Positions 23,458 through 28,994 of a stretch of 28,994 bases of DNA are shown here, in pieces. The stretch lies in the NCBI GenBank assembly GCA_900552465.1, contig URZO01000051.1, positions 1 through 28,994 on the forward strand, read 5' to 3'. A program made the position numbers and the translations under genes. The stretch comes from an uncultured Parabacteroides sp. Its GTDB lineage: Bacteria > Bacteroidota > Bacteroidia > Bacteroidales > Tannerellaceae. Position 1 is the stretch's first letter. Each line of letters starts with the position of its first letter. The notes beneath the pieces were generated by a model that worked only from the letters and a program-made list of their open reading frames with translations, was not told the DNA's origin and made no database searches.

Positions 23458-24447
23458 TTACCATAAAGGTGGTCGGTCGATTATCCGCAATGTCACCTGC
23501 TGTTCGGAAGAGGCTCCGACGAAACCCAGGCCACCCGAAACATTTTGGGGGACGATGACCGGCTCCATAAAAGTTTCGTTATAGTCATCCGAGTCCAGGC
23601 AGTTCATAGCACGCATATACCGATATTGCGCTTGGGTTATGCTTTGGAGACGGACCGCGATATCGACAATCACATGATCCCGCGAGTTGTCATTCTGATA
23701 GTTGCGATCGTCTGTATATACATTAAGCGTATAAGAACCATCCGTGAAACGACTGTCGGTAAATACATTCCGGACATTCCGGATCGTCATGTCGAGAATG
23801 CCGAACTCATCGTCGTCGGCAGTCGTGAGATGCCCATCGGTCAAAACAATATCTTCCTGGTTGATAATATCAAAATCAGTGACAAACGGGCCATATTTCA
23901 CACCGTCTTCCGAAGAGATCCGATAATAATTTTCCTGGATCAGGAGACGATAATAGTTTTTCTCTCCCGGACGGTCCTGAATGGCTATTCTGTATCGCAA
24001 ACAATCCCGCATACCATATAGCTCTTTCACCTGCGTGTGCAAAGTATCCACCCGGATCGTTTCCTCCATCGGAAAAGGGAACTCTGTTTCGGCGCTGACC
24101 TGATATTTACCGTCTTCCGCCGTAGCCTCCAACCGCACACGATCGCCGGGATGAAACCGGGTTTTCAGCGTGCAAATGTTCCAGCTGGAAAACCTCTCCG
24201 ATTCGACCGTTTCCGTCTTTTCCCCGTTGAGATATACGCTGACGGAAGCATCTGTTACGGGTTCAATGCCGTTTATGCCTGGGTTCACCACATATAGTTT
24301 AACTTCATTTTCTTCTTTTCCTGCTTCTAAAAAGGCGCTCATCAACAGTTCCGGCTCCTGCGGCCGGTCCCGATAGGGAAGCTCATTCTCACAGGCAGAG
24401 AATAAAGCCGGCAGAACGATGAATAATATAAACAGATACTTTCTCAT
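23458..24447 (-). CDS. DUF4249 lipoprotein
   Basis: The product of 330 residues has a lipoprotein signal ending in LFSAC. The mature protein has the usual DUF4249 beginning, with a short acidic start and VNPGINGIEPVTDASVSVYL near 60. Ig-like strands and a C-terminal part containing YRYMRAMNCLDSDDYNETFM and VPQNVSGGLGFVGASSEQQV complete the family pattern. DUF4249 proteins are regularly encoded next to STN-type TonB-dependent receptors and probably sit on the outer membrane as their partner. Here it starts 14 bases after the receptor's stop. The ATG at 24447 is chosen because the 17 upstream in-frame codons overlap the receptor and would spoil the signal peptide. Confidence 0.87.
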   Translation of the reverse strand: MRKYLFILFIVLPALFSACENELPYRDRPQEPELLMSAFLEAGKEENEVKLYVVNPGINGIEPVTDASVSVYLNGEKTETVESERFSSWNICTLKTRFHPGDRVRLEATAEDGKYQVSAETEFPFPMEETIRVDTLHTQVKELYGMRDCLRYRIAIQDRPGEKNYYRLLIQENYYRISSEDGVKYGPFVTDFDIINQEDIVLTDGHLTTADDDEFGILDMTIRNVRNVFTDSRFTDGSYTLNVYTDDRNYQNDNSRDHVIVDIAVRLQSITQAQYRYMRAMNCLDSDDYNETFMEPVIVPQNVSGGLGFVGASSEQQVTLRIIDRPPLW

Positions 24448-24461
24448 ACTATATTCTTTGC

Positions 24462-27164
24462 TCAAAATCTGAATGTATAGGTAACCGAAGGGACGCAAGG
24501 TAATAAAGTTTGCTTTATCAGCCTCGTTTTACGCACCCAGACAGTTTCAGGGTTTCCATTCGGCCCGATATGTTGTTGCCCGATATATTCTTCTTCTTTA
24601 TAGACAAGGCTCGGGGTCATGGCATTATAGGCGTTATAGATCGAGATGTTCCAGGTTTGCGTACCCCGGCGTAGTTTCTTATGGAAATTGATACTCAGGT
24701 TCAGCCTGTGGCTGACGGGAAGGCGGTAGTTGTTGCGGTGGGAGACGTAATCAACCAAATTGCCCCATTCCGTCCCGGTCTGCTTTTCGGCAATCGTTGC
24801 CGTCCCTCCGGTATTGAAGATCCAGGTAATGCCGACATCGGTCTTCTTGCTGAACGCATAGTTCAGGCAGAAATTGATATTGTGGCGGCGGTCGTATTTA
24901 TACGGGAAACGCTCGCCGTTGTTGACCGTCCCATCCTTGAACCGGCGGTCGCTTTTAGCGATCGTATACCCCAACCATCCGGTCGTTTTACCAACGGTTT
25001 TCTGTGCCAGTATTTCCAGTCCGAAAGAACGTCCGCGTCCCATCTCGACCTTCTCCTGCCATCCGCCGGATGTCCCGAAAAAGGAGGCGCCATCCTGGTA
25101 TTCCAACACATTATGCATATCCTTATAATAACCTTCGAGCGAGAACTCCCAGCCTTTCAAACCGGTATAATATCCACCGGCGGCGTACTGGTAAGAGCGC
25201 ATCGGACGGATATTCTTGGTGACCGGCACCCACAGGTCGGTCGGCAGGGCAATGGGCGAAGAAGACAGCAGATGCACATATTGTTCCATCTGTGTAAAAG
25301 AGGCCTTCGCCGCAAAACCGTGCTCGAAACGATAACGGGCCGAGAGGCGGGGCTGCGCCGAAAGATAACCCTTCCCCTGTGTATAGAACAGCGAGAGATG
25401 AACGCCGGCGTTCAGGCTCAGACGATCGGCGATGTCGATATTGTCTTCGGCATAGAGCGCACACTCATGGCCGTGCAGGAAACTGTTCGACGAGTCGTTG
25501 TAGACCGTGTCCTGTGCCGCCTGTCCGTTTTCATTTTCCCGCACACGGGAGGTCGTGATTTCCGGACGGAACGTATGAAAGAGGTAAGAGCCTCCGAACT
25601 TGATATGGTGGTTCGGAGCCGGCGTGTAATCAAAATCCGTCTGGAAACTCCAATCGTGTATGCCTGAACGGTAATCGGAGTTATAGACATACGACTCATT
25701 GTAGTCCGACGTCACGTTGCCGTCTTTATCCGCGCCGGTAATCTCTTTCCGGTAGCTGTCGGCCATCGCCATCTGGTAATGGTTATAGGCTACAGTTGTA
25801 TTGCTGAACAGTTTGTTGTTGAAGACATAATTCCAGCGTCCGGCAGCAATCGTATTTCCCCAGTTGAAATCGATCCGGCTGTTGTAGAAATACATGCGCG
25901 GCTCCCTGTCGTAGCCATCGAATTCCTTATCTTGCTTGTAGTCGTAATGATCTTTCCCTTTATAGAAACTGAGAAACAGGCGGCTGCGGTCGGAGAATTT
26001 ATGGTTCACCTTGGCATTGATATCATAGAAATAGTAATTGTACTTCTTATCGTCCGGCAGGAAAGGCCTTGCCACCAGGTCGAGATAAGTGCGCCGTCCG
26101 GTCAGGCAGAACGAGGTTTTGTCTTTTATGATCGGTCCTTCCAGATGCAGTTTGCTGGTCAGCAGTCCGACACTGACCGTTCCGTGGTAATTCTGCATAT
26201 CGCCGTCGTTCGTCCGGATATCCACGATAGAAGACAGGCGTCCGCCGTAACGCGCCGGGAAAGAGCCTTTGAAAAGCGTCACCTTTTTCATGGCTTCCGG
26301 TGTAAAGATAGAGAAGACGCCCAGCATGTGGTCGGCATTATAGATCGGAATGCCATCCAGCAGGATCAAGTTCTGGTCCGGTCCGCCTCCACGCACATAA
26401 AGTCCGCTGAAACCTTCCGTCCCGGCCTGGACACCGGGCATCAGCTGGATTGTTTTCAGAATATCGGCTTCTCCCAGGATCGCAGGTGTATTCCGGATCT
26501 GCGTCATCGGGATTTCCAGCGCACTCATGGCCGTAGCATGAATACCCGTCTCCTTCTTGTCGGACAAGACGACCACTTCCGCCAACTGGTTGTTCGTTGC
26601 CAGCCGTACATTCATCAACGTATCACTTCCGAGAAAGAAATGTTCATGCTTCGTCTCATATCCTAAATAAGAGAAGAAAAGTTCCGTTTCCCCTTCCGGC
26701 AAGGTGATGCTGTAGAATCCGAACGGGTTAGTGGTCGTTCCCACGCGCCGGCGGGATTCCAGAATATTAGACCCGATCAATGTCTCGGACGACACGGCAT
26801 CGGTCACATATCCACTGATCGTATATTTCCGGGATTCCGGACGTTCGTGAAGCAGAATATGAGTGCCTGAGACTTTAAATGTGACCGGTTCATGCTCAAA
26901 TGCCTTCTGCAGGATTTCCCCGACAGTTTGCTGCCGGACATCGAGCGTGACAGGCTGCCTTAGTTGTATCTTTTCGCCATAGATAAAAGAAAAGCCGGTG
27001 GCTTTTTCCAGTTGGCCGACAAAGGTTTCCAACGTCGCTTCCCGGATCTGGAAGTCCAGACGCGCCGCCTTGTCTTGTGCGGCAAGCGGCGCGATCCGGA
27101 TGACTATCCATAATAGAAGAATAAACCGGGTAAACCGGCGGAGACAATATAGGTAATAATGCAT
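24462..27164 (-). CDS. STN-domain TonB-dependent outer-membrane receptor
   Basis: The product of 900 residues is a full-length TonB-dependent receptor of the FecA type. A signal peptide ends at about 29 (APLAAQ). Next are an STN signalling domain (about 35-107), a carboxypeptidase-regulatory-like domain (about 113-190, YTISGYVTDAVSSETLIGSN), a plug (about 205-320, with LMPGVQAGTEGFSGLYVRGG and LLDGIPIYN) and a barrel ending in TYTFRF. The STN domain normally passes a ligand signal to the FecR anti-sigma factor, whose gene ends three bases before this start. The ligand is unknown: iron chelates, vitamins and peptides or glycans are all possible. The DUF4249 lipoprotein gene follows in the same operon. 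Confidence 0.94.
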   Translation of the reverse strand: MHYYLYCLRRFTRFILLLWIVIRIAPLAAQDKAARLDFQIREATLETFVGQLEKATGFSFIYGEKIQLRQPVTLDVRQQTVGEILQKAFEHEPVTFKVSGTHILLHERPESRKYTISGYVTDAVSSETLIGSNILESRRRVGTTTNPFGFYSITLPEGETELFFSYLGYETKHEHFFLGSDTLMNVRLATNNQLAEVVVLSDKKETGIHATAMSALEIPMTQIRNTPAILGEADILKTIQLMPGVQAGTEGFSGLYVRGGGPDQNLILLDGIPIYNADHMLGVFSIFTPEAMKKVTLFKGSFPARYGGRLSSIVDIRTNDGDMQNYHGTVSVGLLTSKLHLEGPIIKDKTSFCLTGRRTYLDLVARPFLPDDKKYNYYFYDINAKVNHKFSDRSRLFLSFYKGKDHYDYKQDKEFDGYDREPRMYFYNSRIDFNWGNTIAAGRWNYVFNNKLFSNTTVAYNHYQMAMADSYRKEITGADKDGNVTSDYNESYVYNSDYRSGIHDWSFQTDFDYTPAPNHHIKFGGSYLFHTFRPEITTSRVRENENGQAAQDTVYNDSSNSFLHGHECALYAEDNIDIADRLSLNAGVHLSLFYTQGKGYLSAQPRLSARYRFEHGFAAKASFTQMEQYVHLLSSSPIALPTDLWVPVTKNIRPMRSYQYAAGGYYTGLKGWEFSLEGYYKDMHNVLEYQDGASFFGTSGGWQEKVEMGRGRSFGLEILAQKTVGKTTGWLGYTIAKSDRRFKDGTVNNGERFPYKYDRRHNINFCLNYAFSKKTDVGITWIFNTGGTATIAEKQTGTEWGNLVDYVSHRNNYRLPVSHRLNLSINFHKKLRRGTQTWNISIYNAYNAMTPSLVYKEEEYIGQQHIGPNGNPETVWVRKTRLIKQTLLPCVPSVTYTFRF

Positions 27165-27167
27165 AAC

Positions 27168-28046
27168 TTAGTTAAGTTTAGAACGAATCAAGATCGTATC
27201 GTTTGTTTTTGTATAACTGAAATTACCGGCGGACTGAAGCAGATCGAGCATCTGGTCCAGGCTCTCGCCTTCCGTAAAATGGGCTCTGATACGGAAATTC
27301 TTTATCGCTTCATCTGTAATCCTGATTTTCACATGAAAGGCATTCGAAAGCTCCCGCGCAATCTCCAGCAAAGGGAGGTAATCGAACCGGAAATGGCCGT
27401 CGCGCCAGTCGACCGAGATATCATTTTCTTCCGGTTTCATCTCCTGCAATGTCCGGCTTTCGCGGTTATAGACCGCACTTTCACCCGGCGACAACACAAT
27501 CCTGCTCTCTGTTTCCGGCACGCTGACGGCAACGGAACCTTCCAGCAAAGTCGTTTTTACATCTGCATCCCCGGGATAGGCTTCCACATTGAAGTGCGTC
27601 CCCAAAACCTGCACATCGACAGGCTCCGCCTTTACTATAAATGGATGCCGGGCGTCTTTTTCCACTTCAAAATAGGCTTCACCCTGCAATCGGACTTCCC
27701 TCTTTTCCCCTTTAAAGCGGTCGGGATAGGTCAAAGATGAATAGCGGTTCAATGTCACTTTCGTCCGGTCCGGCAGCGTTACGACCGATATTCCCGCACC
27801 GGCCGAAGCGGTCTGCATAGACACCGGTCGCAGATAATCATACCCGAACCAACCGCCCAGGCAAAGAAGCACCGAAGCCGCAACAGCCCCCGCCAACCGA
27901 TAGAACCTGAACTTCCTCGCCGGAGGAGAAATACGTTTTTCCAACACCTTCCAGCTCTCCGAAGCGGAATAACGCCCCCTGGGTGAACGTGTCGAGGCGA
28001 CAAGTTTATCCAATGTCTTATCTATATGATCGTGTTCTGCTGCCAT
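27168..28046 (-). CDS. FecR-family anti-sigma/sigma regulator
   Basis: The product of 292 residues has the FecR layout: a short cytoplasmic N-terminus (about 1-50) that normally binds an ECF sigma factor, one membrane helix at about 51-69, and a periplasmic FecR domain (about 85-185, with VTLPDRTKVTLNRYSSLTY, LQGEAYFEVEKDARHPFIV and VLGTHFNVEAYPGD). A C-terminal domain of the DUF4974 type ends it (LPLLEIARELSNAFHVKIRI). It controls transcription in response to the adjacent receptor. The start is set at the ATG at 28046 because a TTG at 28073 lies inside the promoter box. No sigma factor gene is found next to it, which is unusual. Confidence 0.9.
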   Translation of the reverse strand: MAAEHDHIDKTLDKLVASTRSPRGRYSASESWKVLEKRISPPARKFRFYRLAGAVAASVLLCLGGWFGYDYLRPVSMQTASAGAGISVVTLPDRTKVTLNRYSSLTYPDRFKGEKREVRLQGEAYFEVEKDARHPFIVKAEPVDVQVLGTHFNVEAYPGDADVKTTLLEGSVAVSVPETESRIVLSPGESAVYNRESRTLQEMKPEENDISVDWRDGHFRFDYLPLLEIARELSNAFHVKIRITDEAIKNFRIRAHFTEGESLDQMLDLLQSAGNFSYTKTNDTILIRSKLN

Positions 28047-28070
28047 GCTTTCCCTTTTTACGATTGATTT

Positions 28071-28078
28071 CAAAGATA
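28071..28078 (-). promoter_or_regulatory. -7 box of the FecR operon
   Basis: TATCTTTG on the minus strand, 25 bases upstream of the ATG at 28046; it matches the housekeeping TAnnTTTG. An in-frame TTG overlaps this box and can be excluded as the start codon. Confidence 0.6.
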
Positions 28079-28162
28079 AAGACAGGGAAAGCGAGGATAC
28101 TCACTATTGGGTTTGGCTAAAAGAATGTTAATAGTATTTTTTTCAAAAAATCCACTAAATCA

Positions 28163-28193
28163 TTTGCAGTTTGTTAGAGAATATCTATATTTG
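28163..28193 (+). promoter_or_regulatory. trp operon promoter
   Basis: TTTG at 28163-28166, a 19-base spacer, and TATATTTG at 28186-28193 match both halves of the Bacteroidota consensus. Transcription would start near 28200, just before the leader peptide. Confidence 0.8.
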
Positions 28194-28216
28194 CTGCCGT
28201 AATAACAAAAGAAGTA

Positions 28217-28279
28217 ATGAGAACTATTTTAGTAAATACATATTGGTGGTGGCACTCCGTACAACTCACAAGGTCGTAA
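28217..28279 (+). CDS. trpL: trp operon leader peptide with three consecutive Trp codons
   Basis: A short frame of 20 codons starts with ATG at 28217 and ends with TAA at 28277-28279. It contains TYWWWH, that is three adjacent TGG codons (28244-28252). Trp is normally rare, so three in a row this close to a promoter and just before an intrinsic terminator and trpB is the classical sign of a leader peptide whose translation senses charged tryptophan tRNA. When Trp is scarce the ribosome should stall on these codons and prevent the terminator at 28317-28350 from forming. Known trp leader peptides have the same layout. A longer overlapping frame (28171-28365) is open but has no such signature. 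Confidence 0.85.
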   Translation: MRTILVNTYWWWHSVQLTRS

Positions 28280-28316
28280 GGAACCAGTCCTCATGTATAT
28301 ACTACCGAGATATAAT

Positions 28317-28350
28317 AAAAGGTCTGTCGCACTTGCGGCAGGCCTTTTTT
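28317..28350 (+). terminator. trp attenuator terminator
   Basis: AAAAGGTCTGTCGC at 28317-28330 pairs with GCGGCAGGCCTTTT at 28335-28348 (14 bp with two G-U pairs, loop ACTT), followed by a run of T. It lies 38 bases after the leader peptide's stop and 190 bases before trpB. It would stop transcription when tryptophan is plentiful. Confidence 0.88.
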
Positions 28351-28409
28351 AATTTAAGGCGGTGAAATGAGGATTACATCAGGCGGAAAGCAGATTTTGT
28401 CCCAGGACT

Positions 28410-28507
28410 ATTTGCCTGCCGACAATTGTCGGCAAGCCTGCTGACAACCGTCGACAAGCCTGCTGACAATTGTGGGCAAGCCTGCTGACAGTTGTCGACA
28501 GGCAAAT
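28410..28507. repeat. 22-bp palindromic tandem array between trp attenuator and trpB
   Basis: Three full units start at 28421, 28443 and 28465, with a partial fourth at 28487. A unit is GACAATTGTCGGCAAGCCTG followed by CT. Each begins with a perfect or near-perfect palindrome (GACAATTGTC, GACAACCGTC, GACAATTGTG, GACAGTTGTC). The array is enclosed by an inverted repeat, ATTTGCCTG at 28410-28418 with AGGCAAAT at 28500-28507. It ends 33 bases before the trpB ATG. It could be a protein-binding array or a set of mRNA hairpins in the leader. Confidence 0.85.
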
Positions 28508-28540
28508 TTGAACAAGAAAAAGTAAATTAATATCAAGACA

Positions 28541-28994
28541 ATGAAGACGTATCAAGTTGATGAAAACGGTTATTATGGTGAGTTCGGCGGGGCATACATC
28601 CCCGAGATACTTCACCAGTGTGTGGAAGACCTGCAAAAGAAGTATCTGGAAGTGCTGGAAAGCGACAGCTTCAAGCAGGAGTTTAACCTGTTGCTCCGCG
28701 ATTATGTGGGCCGCCCCTCTCCTCTTTATCTGGCCAAACGGCTAAGTGAGAAGTACGGCTGCAAGATTTACCTGAAACGGGAAGATCTGAACCATACCGG
28801 CGCCCATAAGATCAATAACACGATCGGACAGATCCTGCTGGCACGCCGGATGGGAAAAACACGTATCATCGCCGAGACTGGAGCCGGGCAGCACGGCGTT
28901 GCGACGGCTACCGTTTGCGCGCTGATGAACATGGAATGTATCGTTTACATGGGCAAGACGGATGTGGAACGTCAGCATGCCAACGTGCAGAAGA
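28541..28994 (+). CDS. trpB: Tryptophan synthase beta subunit (partial, runs off the end)
   Basis: The frame from ATG at 28541 stays open to the end of the window (151 codons). It shows the TrpB start FGGAYIPEIL at about 15-24, GRPSPLYLA at 57-65, the cofactor segment KREDLNHTGAHKINN with pyridoxal phosphate lysine K90, and ETGAGQHGVATAT. TrpB joins indole and serine to make tryptophan. In Bacteroidota trpB commonly opens the trp operon, which fits a leader directly before it. The remaining trp genes would follow beyond the window. There is no Shine-Dalgarno site, as usual in the group. Confidence 0.96.
   Translation, partial: MKTYQVDENGYYGEFGGAYIPEILHQCVEDLQKKYLEVLESDSFKQEFNLLLRDYVGRPSPLYLAKRLSEKYGCKIYLKREDLNHTGAHKINNTIGQILLARRMGKTRIIAETGAGQHGVATATVCALMNMECIVYMGKTDVERQHANVQK

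Noticed and set aside
24681..26666. Plus-strand coding regions opposite the TonB receptor
   Set aside because: The opposite strand encodes a complete STN-plug-barrel receptor; these frames are GC-rich shadows.
28171..28365. 64-residue gene overlapping the trp leader
   Set aside because: It spans the promoter box and the terminator in a different frame from the Trp-codon leader, with no family pattern.
28421..28502. CRISPR array
   Set aside because: Units are contiguous and palindromic, without spacers; no cas genes nearby.
28379..28636. 85-residue minus-strand gene over the trp array
   Set aside because: It is read from the repeat units and the antisense of trpB.

Overview
The window looks like chromosomal DNA of a gut Bacteroidales bacterium, probably Parabacteroides or a close relative. 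The evidence is the Bacteroidota promoter signature (TAnnTTTG at -7, in places with TTTG or TTG about 20 bases upstream), the absence of strong Shine-Dalgarno sites, many lipoproteins with an N-terminal SxC/SAC lipobox, an STN-domain TonB-dependent receptor with a FecR regulator and a DUF4249 lipoprotein, and an inositol-lipid gene cluster typical of Bacteroides and Parabacteroides. The genus is an inference.

Layout. 1-2899 (+): inositol sphingolipid cluster, made of the tail of myo-inositol-phosphate synthase, a PgpA-type phosphatase, a GtrA-like membrane protein, a CDP-alcohol phosphatidyltransferase and a PAP2-type inositol phosphorylceramide synthase. 2900-4079: 1.2 kb without genes, holding two long imperfect palindromes (about 324 and 511 bp). 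4080-5508 (+): a lipoprotein metallophosphoesterase overlapping a secreted protein that is probably a beta-barrel. 5593-6908 (-): an outer-membrane beta-barrel gene and a DUF4136 lipoprotein. 7157-9272 (-): a YccF-type membrane protein, a lipoprotein and a small membrane protein. 9334-10228 (-): a palindrome-repeat cluster with a questionable small ORF, and an HU-like/DUF4469 protein. 10389-11708 (+): a Kelch lipoprotein. 11796-13487 (-): a BspA-type leucine-rich-repeat surface protein. 13767-14822 (-): an OmpA lipoprotein and an acidic protein. 15012-15944 (+): a lipoprotein with a BACON-like region. 15964-17670 (-): a short RecQ helicase. 17764-19387 (-): a YD-like repeat lipoprotein and a membrane protein. 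19545-22133 (-): ClpB. 22481-23353 (-): a PepSY-like lipoprotein. 23458-28046 (-): FecR, STN-TonB receptor and DUF4249 lipoprotein in one operon. 28163-28994 (+): the start of a trp operon.

How the genes work together. The first cluster should convert glucose-6-phosphate through inositol phosphate and phosphatidylinositol phosphate to phosphatidylinositol and then to inositol phosphoryl-(dihydro)ceramide. The FecR/TonB receptor/DUF4249 operon is a regulated outer-membrane uptake or surface module, but no sigma factor gene lies beside it. The trp operon start has every visible part of a transcription attenuator: promoter, leader peptide with three consecutive Trp codons, and a strong intrinsic terminator. 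A 22-bp palindromic tandem array follows, lying between the attenuator and trpB.

Most unusual signals: the trp leader with its array, the 511-bp palindrome, and the cluster of TATCACCGGGGATA palindromes with a related copy 4.1 kb away. All calls come from reading the sequence; no database search was possible.
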